This document shows positions 34,836-44,134 of a DNA stretch of 64,000 nucleotides, piece after piece; position 1 is the first letter of the stretch; each line of letters starts with the position of its first letter. The notes under the pieces were generated by a model. The model did no database searches and was not told the DNA's origin. It worked only from the letters and a program-made list of their open reading frames with translations. This DNA comes from Porphyromonas somerae DSM 23386. GTDB taxonomy: Bacteria > Bacteroidota > Bacteroidia > Bacteroidales > Porphyromonadaceae. Both the position numbers and the translations under genes were made by a program. Location of the stretch: positions 1 through 64,000 of the forward strand of contig NZ_AQVC01000001.1 of NCBI RefSeq assembly GCF_000372405.1, given 5' to 3'.

Positions 34836-35339
34836 TTAGAGCTTAAAGGAGAGACCTACATTGGCATAAGAATATCCATATCCTAGCTCAAGGAACATAC
34901 CCACCGTTGGAGTAAAGAAGTAGCGAGCACCAATGTGAGTACCCCAGTCAAAGTCATGTGTCCACTTATTAATATCCACCCCTTCTTTCTTGTCTTTGTA
35001 GTGGTAGCCATAAGCACCGAGCATCAAGGAGAAGTAAGTATCTAGCTCAGGGATAAAGTGGTAGTGCATCGCTACACGAGGGCCAACGACATACCCTAGA
35101 GTATGCTTGCCTAGGACCACACCACCGAGGGCACCTACAGAGAGGGCAGCATCAGGGCTTTGGAATAGATTATCTACCACACCATAGTCGTAAGAGGCGT
35201 AGATAGGGAGCGAACTGCTAGTGATACCAAGGCTACCAGATACGATGCTAGTGCCTTTTTGCATTACATTCTGAGCATTGGCTTGTAGACCAAATAGAGC
35301 TACGACAGCCATTACTGCGAGGGCTAATTTTCTCTTCAT
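34836..35339 (-). CDS. Small outer-membrane beta-barrel protein
   Basis: Protein of 167 residues with a signal peptide (LALAVMAVVALFGLQANAQ). It has repeated amphipathic strands with a terminal aromatic-hydrophobic strand (YANVGLSFKL). It resembles small eight-stranded barrel proteins of the OmpX/outer membrane beta-barrel type annotated widely in Porphyromonas; function is unknown. A TACCTTTG promoter lies 41 nt upstream. It stands alone. Confidence 0.78.
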   Translation of the reverse strand: MKRKLALAVMAVVALFGLQANAQNVMQKGTSIVSGSLGITSSSLPIYASYDYGVVDNLFQSPDAALSVGALGGVVLGKHTLGYVVGPRVAMHYHFIPELDTYFSLMLGAYGYHYKDKKEGVDINKWTHDFDWGTHIGARYFFTPTVGMFLELGYGYSYANVGLSFKL

Positions 35340-35380
35340 AACATTTAATTTATTAGTTTATCTGATACTATTATCTACCA

Positions 35381-35388
35381 CAAAGGTA
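35381..35388 (-). promoter_or_regulatory. -7 element of small OMP gene
   Basis: TACCTTTG on the minus strand (CAAAGGTA on plus), 41 nt before the gene start. Confidence 0.5.
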
Positions 35389-35463
35389 CTCTTTTTCTTG
35401 AAAATTGGTAGATCTTTCCCTTCTTTTCCTTCAACCGCCACTATCGGTTTATGGAAAAATAGG

Positions 35464-35471
35464 TATCTTTG
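35464..35471 (+). promoter_or_regulatory. -7 element of HU/SPOR gene and thiL-rluA run
   Basis: TATCTTTG, 32 nt before the ATG at 35504. The five following genes have overlaps or gaps under 10 nt, so this may drive all of them. Confidence 0.6.
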
Positions 35472-35503
35472 TGTGATAGGAGAATGAATTATAAGGTAGA
35501 ATT

Positions 35504-36451
35504 ATGAGACGACTAACGAGGCAAATAGAGCAACTTCTCTACACTGAGGAGTGCGTAGTGGTACCAGGGATCGGTGGTTTTTTGGTGCATCACGAGCCAG
35601 CAGTGGCAGATGAACAGAAGGGGCTAATCTATCCAGGGCGCTGTCGCATTTCCTTCAATGCAGCACTGAAGGATAATGATGGGGTGCTGGTGAAGAGCTA
35701 CAGCGATGCCTTTTCCTTTGGCTATCGCCGCTCCCTCTCTATTATGGAGAAGGACATTGAGGAGCTCCGAGCCCAACTACTCTCTAGCGGAGTAGTGGAG
35801 ATCGGCGAAGTGGGCAAGTTGGTACAGTCGAAAGGGGAGATGAATCTCACCTTTATCCCCAATCCACACCACCCCTTCTCCATTGACTACTACGGTCTTC
35901 GCCCAGTGGCAATGCTACCTCGCCCCAAAGCAGCCACAAAAGTGCCAGAGCAACGGGCTGGTCTCAAGGGGCATATCTACTACCTACCTATCAATCTAAG
36001 AAGCCTCGGATATGGCTCAGTAGCTGCTGCAATGGTGGCGATGGCGATCTTCATTCCCAATCAAAAGCTACAGTCACCTAGCAACGTAACGCAATACCAA
36101 GCTGGCTTCCTCACAGAGCAAGTGGCGGAGCAGAAGGAGGAGCCCACACCAGTGGTAGAGGAGGTACAAGCACCTACTTTTGAAGGCTTCCGTATCACGG
36201 AGGGGAGCGAGCAGCCAGGTCGCTACTATGTGGTGGTGGCAACGCTTCCAAATGAGACCATGGCTCATAAGTTTATCAATGAAAATAGCAACTACCTTCG
36301 CTTTGCCGATGAGGGGGGTGTACTGATTTCTAGCCGGGGGCTACACCGCTTCTATGCCGCTAGCTTTGAAACAAGTGAGGAGGCACAAACCTATCTCCGT
36401 GAGCTAACGAAGGAGGAGGCATTTAGCACCGCCTGGATCCATAAGCAATAA
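35504..36451 (+). CDS. CCDC81-like HU domain and SPOR domain protein
   Basis: Protein of 315 residues. The N-terminal part (about 1-130) resembles the prokaryotic CCDC81-like HU domains of Bacteroidetes, with IPGIGGFLVHHEPA-type start and ISFNAALKDNDGVLVKSY. One membrane helix lies about 168-185 (GYGSVAAAMVAMAIFIP). A C-terminal SPOR domain (about 240-315, RYYVVVATLPNETMAHKFI) should bind denuded peptidoglycan at the septum. It is followed after 7 nt by thiL. A role in division or cell-envelope binding is inferred. Confidence 0.78.
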   Translation: MRRLTRQIEQLLYTEECVVVPGIGGFLVHHEPAVADEQKGLIYPGRCRISFNAALKDNDGVLVKSYSDAFSFGYRRSLSIMEKDIEELRAQLLSSGVVEIGEVGKLVQSKGEMNLTFIPNPHHPFSIDYYGLRPVAMLPRPKAATKVPEQRAGLKGHIYYLPINLRSLGYGSVAAAMVAMAIFIPNQKLQSPSNVTQYQAGFLTEQVAEQKEEPTPVVEEVQAPTFEGFRITEGSEQPGRYYVVVATLPNETMAHKFINENSNYLRFADEGGVLISSRGLHRFYAASFETSEEAQTYLRELTKEEAFSTAWIHKQ

Positions 36452-36458
36452 ATGACCC

Positions 36459-37490
36459 ATGGAGATCAGCAAGTTGGGAGCCTTTGGACTCCGCGACCAT
36501 ATCATTGAGGGGCTGGAGGAGACCTGCCATGCCTCTACGCTATTGGGGTTAACGGACGATGCCGCATTGGTAGCCCCCACCTCGGGGGAGCAACAATTGG
36601 TGGCGAGCCAATTGCTACTAGAGGGCATCCACTTCGACCTCGTCTACTTTCCCCTTCAATACTTAGGCTTTAAGGCTGTCACCTCGGCCGTGGCAGAAAT
36701 CATTGGCATGGGTGGAACGCCACGACAACTAACGCTCTCCCTTGGCCTTTCACAGAGGTTCAAGGTGGAGGATGTAGATGTCTTGATGCTTGGGGTGAAG
36801 GATGCTTTGGCACTATATAATATTGACTTGGTAGGGCTAGAAGTGAGCAGTTCGTACACAGGCCTCACCATTGCGGTGACGGCACTCGGCAGTGTGGCCA
36901 TTGGGGAGGAGCTACGCCGAAGTGGTGCGAAGAAAAATGACCTCCTTTGCCTTACCGGCAATGTAGGGGCCGCCTACATGGGGTTGCAGCTACTGATTAG
37001 GGAAAAGGTGGCTTTTGATGGAACAGCTGACTTCGCTCCTCAATTTGACGGTCGTGAATATATTCTTCAGAGACAGATGAAGCCGATTGCTCGGTTGGAT
37101 ATCTTGAGGCAGTTACAAGCGGCTGGCATCAAACCGACGGCGATGATCAGCGTTCGTGACGGTCTGGCGAGCGACCTACTTCAGCTCTGCCACGCCTCGG
37201 GTGTAGGAGCTCGCATCTATGAAAAAGCGATTCCGATAGACCACGAGACAGTGGGTATGGCAGACGAGCTGGGGCTTTCGCCCACCTTAGTAGGGATGAA
37301 TGGCGGAGACGACTTTGAGCTACTCTTTACCATTCCACTCGGACTAAAGGATCTGGTGGATGCAATGGAGGATGTTCGGCAGATCGGTTTTATCACCGAA
37401 GCAGAGGATAGCGTGCGACTAGTCTCCTCGGGAGGTAGTGAAACGACAATTGTGGCACAAGGATATCATAGAGAGGAGGAGGACGAATGA
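36459..37490 (+). CDS. thiL: ThiL-like protein with altered metal sites
   Basis: Protein of 343 residues of the AIR synthase/thiamine-monophosphate kinase type, opening [14 protein letters not shown] and keeping the D33-D34 pair (LTDDAAL) and a late GGDDFELLF motif. Three other sites differ from the family pattern. The TTD before LLLEGIHFD is ASQ (Q51). The SD of the SDxxAM segment is AE (79-80). The GGD is GLE (126-128). These aspartates hold magnesium in ThiL, so kinase activity is doubtful. It overlaps thyA by 4 nt. It may be a pseudoenzyme or have a new role. Confidence 0.75.
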   Translation: MEISKLGAFGLRDHIIEGLEETCHASTLLGLTDDAALVAPTSGEQQLVASQLLLEGIHFDLVYFPLQYLGFKAVTSAVAEIIGMGGTPRQLTLSLGLSQRFKVEDVDVLMLGVKDALALYNIDLVGLEVSSSYTGLTIAVTALGSVAIGEELRRSGAKKNDLLCLTGNVGAAYMGLQLLIREKVAFDGTADFAPQFDGREYILQRQMKPIARLDILRQLQAAGIKPTAMISVRDGLASDLLQLCHASGVGARIYEKAIPIDHETVGMADELGLSPTLVGMNGGDDFELLFTIPLGLKDLVDAMEDVRQIGFITEAEDSVRLVSSGGSETTIVAQGYHREEEDE

Positions 37491-38281
37491 AACAATACCA
37501 AGAGCTACTGAGGAAGATCCTCGATGAAGGGGTGGAGAAGAGCGACCGTACTGGCACTGGTACTAAGAGCCTATTTGGGTATCAGATGCGGTTTGACCTC
37601 TCGGAGGGTTTCCCACTTCTTACCACGAAGAAGCTACACCTGAAGAGCATCATCTACGAACTCTTGTGGTTTATCAAGGGCGATACCAATGTCCACTACC
37701 TACAAGAGCACGGGGTGCGGATATGGAATGAGTGGGCCGATGAAGCGGGCGATCTCGGTCCGATTTATGGGGCACAGTGGCGGCATTGGCGTGATGCCAA
37801 AGGGCAGGAGCACGACCAGCTGGCAGAGGCTATTGAAACGATCAAGAGTCATCCCGATAGCCGACGGATCATCGTGAGTGCGTGGAATGTAGGGCAGCTG
37901 CAGGAGATGCACTTGCCCCCTTGCCACCTACTCTTTCAGTTTTACGTAGCGGAGGGTCGCCTCAGCCTGCAACTCTATCAGCGTAGTGCCGATGTTTTCC
38001 TCGGCGTTCCTTTCAACATTGCCAGCTACGCCTTGCTACTAATGATGGTGGCGAAGGTTACGGGGCTAAAGCCGGGCACCTTTGTCCACACCCTTGGTGA
38101 TGCCCACCTTTATCTCAATCACCTAGAGCAGGCACGGATACAATTGGGTCGGGAGCCACGAGCTTTGCCGAAGATGAATATCGTGCGGGAGGTGACGTCG
38201 ATTGACGACTTTAGGTTTGAGGATTTCGAACTCGTGGGCTACGACCCTCATCCACACATCAAAGCGGAGGTATCGGTATGA
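37487..38281 (+). CDS. thyA: Thymidylate synthase
   Basis: Protein of 264 residues, the same length as E. coli ThyA. It methylates dUMP to dTMP with methylene-tetrahydrofolate. The catalytic cysteine is C146 in [12 protein letters not shown]. Other signatures are [16 protein letters not shown] near the start, [24 protein letters not shown], and [18 protein letters not shown]. It overlaps both neighbours by 4 nt (ATGA), coupling it to folA, which regenerates its cofactor. Confidence 0.97.
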   Translation: MKQYQELLRKILDEGVEKSDRTGTGTKSLFGYQMRFDLSEGFPLLTTKKLHLKSIIYELLWFIKGDTNVHYLQEHGVRIWNEWADEAGDLGPIYGAQWRHWRDAKGQEHDQLAEAIETIKSHPDSRRIIVSAWNVGQLQEMHLPPCHLLFQFYVAEGRLSLQLYQRSADVFLGVPFNIASYALLLMMVAKVTGLKPGTFVHTLGDAHLYLNHLEQARIQLGREPRALPKMNIVREVTSIDDFRFEDFELVGYDPHPHIKAEVSV

Positions 38282-38781
38282 AATCAGAGCTACACATTAT
38301 TGTCGCTATTGCGGATAACGGGGCGATAGGACTGAAGGGCGATATGCCATGGGGACGGCAACTCCCTGCCGATCTGCGTCACTTCAAGGAGACCACTATG
38401 GGCTATCCGATTGTGATGGGACGCAAAACTTTTGAGAGTCTCCCTAAGGGGGCACTTCCAGGGCGGCAGAATATTGTGGTCACCCGCAACACCGCCTACC
38501 ACGCAGAAGGGGCGGAAGTGGTTCATAGCCTCGAGGAGGCGATGGAGGTAGCGGAGGGGGAGAAGCTCTTCCTCATCGGTGGAGGGGAGCTGTACCGACA
38601 GGGGATAGCTTTGGCCGATCAGCTGCATGTGACGCTGGTTCACCATCAATGGCCTGAGGCAGATACTTTCTTTCCCGACATTGATATCGACCTTTGGGAG
38701 TGCACACAAAATGAGCCCCACGAGGCGGATGAGCGTAACGCTTTCCCCTACTCCTTTACCACCTGGAAGCGAAAAGCATAA
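38278..38781 (+). CDS. folA: Dihydrofolate reductase
   Basis: Protein of 167 residues that reduces dihydrofolate with NADPH. The pattern [19 protein letters not shown] (about 7-25) includes the tryptophan of the loop, followed by [34 protein letters not shown] is the cofactor-site segment near residue 101. It starts inside the thyA stop and its own stop shares one base with the next start (TAATG). The thyA-folA pairing is the common one. Confidence 0.96.
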   Translation: MKSELHIIVAIADNGAIGLKGDMPWGRQLPADLRHFKETTMGYPIVMGRKTFESLPKGALPGRQNIVVTRNTAYHAEGAEVVHSLEEAMEVAEGEKLFLIGGGELYRQGIALADQLHVTLVHHQWPEADTFFPDIDIDLWECTQNEPHEADERNAFPYSFTTWKRKA

Positions 38782-39458
38782 TGGCAGCATTCGAGGTGCT
38801 TTACGAGGATAACCACCTGATTATTGTTAGCAAACGAGCAGGGGAGATCACTCAGGGCGATAGTACCGGCGACGTCCCTTTGCCCGAAAAGGTGAAGCTA
38901 TACCTCAAGGAGAAATACCAAAAGCCGGGGAATGTCTTCCTCGGGGTGGTTCACCGCCTTGATCGTCCAGTGAGCGGAGTGGTGGTCTTTGCCAAAACCT
39001 CTAAGGCGCTCTCGAGGATGAATCGGCTCTTCCACGACGACAAGGTGGAGAAGGTGTACCACGCCATTGTGGAGCAACCCCCAAAAGCACCAGAGGGGAC
39101 GCTGGTGCATTGGCTCAAGAAGAATCCTAAGCAAAATAAGTCTTATATCGTTGCCACTGGCACCAAGGGTGCCAAGGAGGCACGCCTGCACTACCGAGTG
39201 ATTGGCGAGAGCGATCGATATACGCTCCTCGAGGTACGACTGGAGACGGGGCGGCATCATCAGATACGTGCGCAACTCAGTGGCATCGGCTGCACCATTC
39301 GGGGCGACCTGAAGTATGGTGCCAAGCGGAGTAATCCCGACGGCTCGATCTCGCTTCACGCTAGAGAGGTGAGCTTCACACACCCCGTCTCGGGCGAAGC
39401 AATCTCTGTGGTCGCTCCCTACCCCACCGACGATCCGCTTTGGGGCTACTTCAAGTAA
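38781..39458 (+). CDS. RluA-family pseudouridine synthase
   Basis: Protein of 225 residues without an N-terminal S4 domain. It converts uridine to pseudouridine in rRNA or tRNA. The catalytic aspartate lies in HRLDRPVSGVVVFAKT (D58), and VRLETGRHHQIRAQL and GDLKYGAK are the other RluA motifs. The short form without S4 fits RluA or RluC-like single-domain members; the target site cannot be told. It closes the HU/SPOR-thiL-thyA-folA run. The gap to the next gene contains a new promoter. Confidence 0.88.
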   Translation: MAAFEVLYEDNHLIIVSKRAGEITQGDSTGDVPLPEKVKLYLKEKYQKPGNVFLGVVHRLDRPVSGVVVFAKTSKALSRMNRLFHDDKVEKVYHAIVEQPPKAPEGTLVHWLKKNPKQNKSYIVATGTKGAKEARLHYRVIGESDRYTLLEVRLETGRHHQIRAQLSGIGCTIRGDLKYGAKRSNPDGSISLHAREVSFTHPVSGEAISVVAPYPTDDPLWGYFK

Positions 39459-39508
39459 CCCCCCCTTTCTTGTTTCGGCGAGGTGGCTAAAGTTTGGCAG
39501 AAAATAGG

Positions 39509-39516
39509 TATCTTTG
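39509..39516 (+). promoter_or_regulatory. -7 element of M20 peptidase-mtaD-PNP genes
   Basis: TATCTTTG, 47 nt before the ATG at 39563. Confidence 0.6.
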
Positions 39517-39562
39517 AGGTAGATAGTATTTTAATAACCAAACTAAAGAGAGACCATTTACT

Positions 39563-40942
39563 ATGAGTAAATCCAATCCGAAGATTGATCAATTTGTAGA
39601 GGAGAATAAAGGGAGATTCCTAGAGGAGCTATTTGAGCTCATTCGTATCCCATCGGTAAGTTCGCAGAGCAAGCACAAGCCTGATATGATCCGCTGTGCC
39701 GAGCATTGGCGCGACCTACTGCTGAAGAGTGGTATGGACAAGGCGGAGGTGATGCCTACTAAGGGCAACCCTGTGGTGTATGCCGAGAAGCTACTCGACC
39801 CCTCCTTCCCTACCGTGCTAGTATATGGCCACTACGATGTGATGCCACCCGAGCCACTAGAGCTCTGGAAGTCGGAGGCTTTTGAGCCTGAGGTACGCGA
39901 TGGTATCATCTATGCTCGTGGGGCTGATGATGATAAGGGGCAGACAATGTGCCAGGTAAAGGGATTAGAAACAGCTATTAAGCTGGATCTACTTCGCTGC
40001 AATGTGAAGGTGATGCTAGAGGGCGAGGAGGAGATCGGTTCGCCTAGCCTTGAGGCCTTCTGCCAAGAGCATAAGGAGCTATTGAAGAGCGACCATATCC
40101 TCGTGAGCGATACCGGTATGCTGAGTGTTGAGAACCCATCAATGACTACCGGTCTGCGTGGTCTTTGCTACTGGCAGATAGAGATGACGGGGCCTAGCCA
40201 CGACCTCCACTCGGGTATCTATGGCGGTGCCGTGGGTAATCCTCTCAATGAGTTGTGCAAGCTGATCGCTAAGATGCAGGATGAAAAGGGACGTATCACT
40301 ATCCCTGGCTTCTACGATGATGTGGTAGAGCTGACCGAGGCCGATAGGGAGATGACTAAAAGAATCCCATTTGACGAAGCAGCTTACAAGGCCGGGATAA
40401 AGGTGAAGGAACTCTATGGCGAGGAGGGTTATCATACCCTAGAGCGTACTGGTAGCCGTCCCAGCTTTGACCTTTGTGGCATCTGGGGTGGATACCAAGG
40501 CGAAGGGGCCAAGACCATCCTTCCAAGCAAGGCTTTTGCTAAGGTCTCTACCCGTCTGGTAGCAAATCAAGATGAGAAGAAGATTGCACAAGCCTTTATC
40601 GACTATGTTCATAAGCTAACTCCCGATCATGTAGAGGTGAAAGTGGAGTATCTACACGGTGGTACCCCATACCTATGCCCAAGTGACCTACCTATCTACA
40701 AGGTGGCTGAGGAGGCGTATGAGGCTACTTTCGGCAAGAAGCCACTAGCCGTTCGCTCGGGTGGAAGTATTCCAATCATCGCTACCTTCGAGCGCGTACT
40801 AGGAGTGAAGAGTATCTTGATGGGCTTTGGACTTGGCAGCGATGCTATCCACTCACCAAATGAGAACTTCCCTCTCTACAACTTCCATATCGGTATCCGT
40901 ACCGTGGCTGAATTCTACGCAAGATACGGACACAATGAGTAA
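39563..40942 (+). CDS. M20-family dipeptidase
   Basis: Cytoplasmic metallopeptidase of 459 residues, likely a dipeptidase of the M20A/carnosinase-like type. Zinc ligands fall in VYGHYDVMPPEP (H90, D92), RGADDDKGQ (D125-D127 region) and EGEEEIGSPSLEAF (E158-E159). A dimerisation lid domain follows at about 205-370. Length is normal. It starts a run with a deaminase gene that overlaps it by 8 nt. In a peptide-using organism it would finish the breakdown of imported peptides. Confidence 0.9.
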   Translation: MSKSNPKIDQFVEENKGRFLEELFELIRIPSVSSQSKHKPDMIRCAEHWRDLLLKSGMDKAEVMPTKGNPVVYAEKLLDPSFPTVLVYGHYDVMPPEPLELWKSEAFEPEVRDGIIYARGADDDKGQTMCQVKGLETAIKLDLLRCNVKVMLEGEEEIGSPSLEAFCQEHKELLKSDHILVSDTGMLSVENPSMTTGLRGLCYWQIEMTGPSHDLHSGIYGGAVGNPLNELCKLIAKMQDEKGRITIPGFYDDVVELTEADREMTKRIPFDEAAYKAGIKVKELYGEEGYHTLERTGSRPSFDLCGIWGGYQGEGAKTILPSKAFAKVSTRLVANQDEKKIAQAFIDYVHKLTPDHVEVKVEYLHGGTPYLCPSDLPIYKVAEEAYEATFGKKPLAVRSGGSIPIIATFERVLGVKSILMGFGLGSDAIHSPNENFPLYNFHIGIRTVAEFYARYGHNE

Positions 40943-42218
40943 GCTATTTATCAAAAACCCTCTGCACCCTGATGGGGTGCGGAGGGATATTCTTATTGAG
41001 GGCAATAAGATAGTAGCCATCGGCGACCTCCAAGGAATGGAGGCTGGGGCTGAGGTGATTGATGCCTCTCGTATGGCGGTGATCCCTGGCTTGATCAATT
41101 GCCACACGCATGCGGCGATGACCTTTTTCCGCGGATATGGCGATGACCTACGCCTGATGGATTGGCTCAATAATATGATTTGGCCAGTGGAGGCACATAT
41201 GACCGAGGAGGATGTCTATGTCGGCACCAAGCTCGCTTGCCTCGAGATGATCAAGAGCGGTACCACCGCTTTCCTAGATATGTACTCCTTCCCTCACGGC
41301 ACCGCAAGAGCGGTAGAGGAAATGGGGCTGAGGGCCAATGTCTCCTACACGGTATTCGATAGAGGGGATAAGGAACGGGCAGAGCTGGACAAGCGGAATA
41401 TGGAGCGATATCTAAAGGAATTTGAGCGCTACTCCGACCGTGTGCAACTCTCCATTGGTCCGCACGCCATCTACACAGTGACTGGTCCGATGCTACAGTA
41501 CACCCACGACTTCGCCAAGGCCAATGATCTACTCGTACACCTACACCTCTCCGAGACTGAGGGTGAGGTAAAGGAGTGCGTAAAGGAGCACGGCACCACC
41601 CCTGTGAGGTACCTGCAGCAACTAGGAGTGCTCTCTCCTAATCTGGTCCTCGCCCACTCGCTTTGGATGGATAGCGAGGAGCTTCAGATCCTCGCCGACC
41701 ATGGTGTGGCGTGTGTCCACAACCCCGCTTCTAATATGAAGCTCGCTAGTGGTTACCGCTTCAAGATCGAGGAGATGTGGCAAAAGGGTATCCGCGTGGG
41801 TATTGGCACGGATGGCACTTCTAGTTCCAACAACCTAGATATGTTTACTGCCATGAAGCTCACCTCATTCCTCGCTAAAGCGTGGTCGGGAGATCCAACC
41901 AGTGCCAAGGCGGGAGAGGTTTTCAAGGCAGCCACTTTTGCAGGTGCGGAGATTCTCCGTATCCCCGCAGGGCGAATTGAGGTAGGACGACTTGCCGACC
42001 TTGCCCTTTTGCAACTAGATATTCCCGAGATGACCCCTTGCCACAACCTGGTGAGCAATGCGGTCTATTCGGCCAACGGTAGTGCGGTGGATACCCTTAT
42101 CGTTGATGGTCGGGTGCTGATGCGTGGTCGCCACGTACCGGGCGAGGAGGCGATTATGTCCGAAGCTCGCACCGTAGCCCGCGACCTATTTGAAAGAAGT
42201 AAGAAACAAAAGCAATAG
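40935..42218 (+). CDS. mtaD: 5-methylthioadenosine/S-adenosylhomocysteine deaminase
   Basis: Amidohydrolase of 427 residues. The start [14 protein letters not shown] at 40935 was chosen because the in-frame sequence upstream is antisense-free but overlaps the peptidase gene. Metal ligands are HTHAAMTFF (about 57-65), [10 protein letters not shown] and HSLWM, with the closing [12 protein letters not shown]. The enzyme deaminates MTA or SAH to the inosine form. A phosphorylase gene follows after 14 nt, which fits a route through methylthioinosine. Substrate choice is inferred from family and neighbour. Confidence 0.87.
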   Translation: MSKLFIKNPLHPDGVRRDILIEGNKIVAIGDLQGMEAGAEVIDASRMAVIPGLINCHTHAAMTFFRGYGDDLRLMDWLNNMIWPVEAHMTEEDVYVGTKLACLEMIKSGTTAFLDMYSFPHGTARAVEEMGLRANVSYTVFDRGDKERAELDKRNMERYLKEFERYSDRVQLSIGPHAIYTVTGPMLQYTHDFAKANDLLVHLHLSETEGEVKECVKEHGTTPVRYLQQLGVLSPNLVLAHSLWMDSEELQILADHGVACVHNPASNMKLASGYRFKIEEMWQKGIRVGIGTDGTSSSNNLDMFTAMKLTSFLAKAWSGDPTSAKAGEVFKAATFAGAEILRIPAGRIEVGRLADLALLQLDIPEMTPCHNLVSNAVYSANGSAVDTLIVDGRVLMRGRHVPGEEAIMSEARTVARDLFERSKKQKQ

Positions 42219-42232
42219 AATTTGATAAGATT

Positions 42233-43054
42233 ATGGTAGAGTACAAGCAATATCAAGAAGCAGCGGACTACCTGAGACCGCTGATACCACAAGATACCAA
42301 GGTGGCGATTACCCTAGGCTCTGGCTTGGGTCAATTGGCCGATAAGATAGAAGACGCTCGCGTGATCCCTTATACCGATATCCCCAACTTCCCTAAGTCT
42401 ACGGCACTAGGGCACAAAGGCAACCTCATCGTGGGCAAACTCGATGGTAGCCCAGTGATCGCCATGCAGGGACGCTTCCACTACTATGAGGGCTACCCAA
42501 TGGAGAAGGTGACCTTCCACGTACGCGTCTTTAAGCTTCTCGGCATAGAGTACCTATTTGTCTCCAATGCCGCCGGAGGTATCTGCGACCAGTACAAAGT
42601 AGGCGATCTGATGATCATTAGAGACCATATCAATATGCTCCCCAACCCTCTTATTGGTAAGAATATGGAGGAGTTTGGGCCTCGCTTCCCCGATATGACA
42701 CGAGCTTACGACCGCCCACTGATTGCTAAGGCAGAGGAGATTGGCCGCCAACTCAATATCCCGCTTCATAAGGGCGTCTATGTCGGTTGGACAGGTCCTA
42801 GCTACGAGACTCCAGCGGAGTATAAGTACCTAGGCATCATCGGAGGTACCGCAATCGGTATGAGCACCGTACCTGAGGTGATTGTGGCTCGCCACTGCGA
42901 TATCCGCGTCTTTGGTATGTCGGTAATCACCAACGAAGGGTACCACTTCACAGATGACTTCGTCAACGATGGCGACGATGTAATACGTGCCGCCAATGCC
43001 GCCTCTGAGAAGATGGGCCGTCTATTCACAGAGCTTATCAAGTCACTCTATTAA
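42233..43054 (+). CDS. punA: Purine nucleoside phosphorylase, trimeric class
   Basis: Protein of 273 residues that splits purine nucleosides with phosphate. Motifs are [14 protein letters not shown] (phosphate loop), [32 protein letters not shown], and the base-site segments [15 protein letters not shown] and [28 protein letters not shown]. These place it in the PNP/MTAP family. It lies after mtaD, so methylthioinosine may be a substrate besides inosine and guanosine. A strong terminator follows. Confidence 0.9.
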   Translation: MVEYKQYQEAADYLRPLIPQDTKVAITLGSGLGQLADKIEDARVIPYTDIPNFPKSTALGHKGNLIVGKLDGSPVIAMQGRFHYYEGYPMEKVTFHVRVFKLLGIEYLFVSNAAGGICDQYKVGDLMIIRDHINMLPNPLIGKNMEEFGPRFPDMTRAYDRPLIAKAEEIGRQLNIPLHKGVYVGWTGPSYETPAEYKYLGIIGGTAIGMSTVPEVIVARHCDIRVFGMSVITNEGYHFTDDFVNDGDDVIRAANAASEKMGRLFTELIKSLY

Positions 43055-43075
43055 TCTAAAGTAGAGCTTTAACCG

Positions 43076-43118
43076 AAAAGGGGTTATATCATCGCTGGAT
43101 GATATAGCCCCTTTTCCT
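43076..43118 (+). terminator. Terminator after purine nucleoside phosphorylase
   Basis: AAAAGGGGTTATATCATC at 43076-43093 pairs with GATGATATAGCCCCTTTT at 43098-43115 (one G-U), with a 4-nt loop and a T-rich tail. Confidence 0.85.
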
Positions 43119-43139
43119 TTGAACTCCTTCCCCCAAAAT

Positions 43140-43219
43140 AGAAAAAGAGTGTCTCACGACACCCTCAATCTCAAACCTATAATCTAATACTATTATGAAA
43201 AAACCACAGTGCAAAGGTA
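43140..43219 (-). ncRNA. Candidate small RNA with own promoter and terminator
   Basis: On the minus strand a TACCTTTG element (43212-43219) is followed about 45 nt later by a terminator-like hairpin, GACACCCTC/GAGTGTC at 43147-43166 (GAGGGTGTC-GTGA-GACACTC in transcript sense), and a run of five T (43142-43146). This would make a transcript of about 65 nt. There is no convincing reading frame. It lies tail to tail with the terminator of the PNP gene. The rest of the gap, 43220-43514, is AT-rich; I see nothing certain in it. Confidence 0.4.
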
Positions 43220-43523
43220 GGCATTATTTTTGATACTTGCAACTATTCTCCTCTCTTTTTATGTTAAAAGATTTCCATAGTAACAAAATGAAAGCAAACA
43301 GGCGATATTTCGTGCGTTATATTTATTTTGGCAGTCCATTTAGGGTTATGACTGACATTTATCAATCCTAACACCCAAAACTATTTTTGGACAGGTACAA
43401 ATAATCAAAGAATGGGCTAATCCTTTGCCCAATTCGTAAAATAATTGTAACTTGCGGTAAAATAGCGAGGCAGCCCCCACGGGGTCCCTCTGTACGACAA
43501 TCGAATACATTAAATTGATGATT

Positions 43524-44120
43524 ATGGCAAAAAGATTTTATTCATCCATTAGCGTGGCAATGCTCATAGGTCTATTGCTTGCTACCCTCACTTCGTGTGG
43601 TGGAAAAGACCCTAAGGAAGTGGCCGAAGAAGCCGTGAAAGCAGAGCTCAATGGCGACCTCGAGCAGTTTTACGACCTACTCACACAGGAGGATAAAGAT
43701 GCGATGACGCTCGAAAACTTCAAGCATTTTTACACCATCCCAGATGAGCTAGCAGATGCCATCGAATTGATTCCCGAGGTGAAGGAGTCCATCAAGGTAG
43801 ATAAGTTTACCAGTAGCGTTAATGGCGAAACCGCCACTGTCACCTACTTCATCTACCTGCCCGACCTAGAGAAGATTGGCAACCTCTCACTAGAAGATGC
43901 CAAGACCATCCTCTCAATGAAGAGTCACCGACTCAAAGATCTACCCGAGGAGATCCAGAATAAGATCAAGGAGTCTGTGAAGAAAGATGGCGTGCCCACT
44001 CGTAGCTACGACAGAAGTCTCAAGCTAAAGCGCGAAGGCGATGAGTGGAGGGTATTTCTAGACCTTGCCAATCAGGTCAATTCCCGTATGGTAAAGTCAG
44101 TGTATGTACAAAACAATTGA
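43524..44120 (+). CDS. Lipoprotein of DUF4878 type
   Basis: Protein of 198 residues from ATG 43524 (MAKRFYSS); ATG 43518 is also possible. A lipoprotein signal ends in LTSC (about residue 23). The following segment PKEVAEEAVKAELNGDLEQFYDLL resembles the NTF2-like DUF4878 fold, and EWRVFLDL near the end is typical. Members are small cone-shaped ligand-binding-like proteins of unknown role. The glucokinase gene follows after 14 nt. Confidence 0.7.
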   Translation: MAKRFYSSISVAMLIGLLLATLTSCGGKDPKEVAEEAVKAELNGDLEQFYDLLTQEDKDAMTLENFKHFYTIPDELADAIELIPEVKESIKVDKFTSSVNGETATVTYFIYLPDLEKIGNLSLEDAKTILSMKSHRLKDLPEEIQNKIKESVKKDGVPTRSYDRSLKLKREGDEWRVFLDLANQVNSRMVKSVYVQNN

Positions 44121-44134
44121 TAAATAGATAATTC

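Noticed and set aside
40827-40934. 36-residue N-terminal extension of the MTA/SAH deaminase
   Set aside because: It overlaps the end of the peptidase gene in another frame and does not look like the amidohydrolase N-terminus; MSKLFIKNP at 40935 fits the family start.
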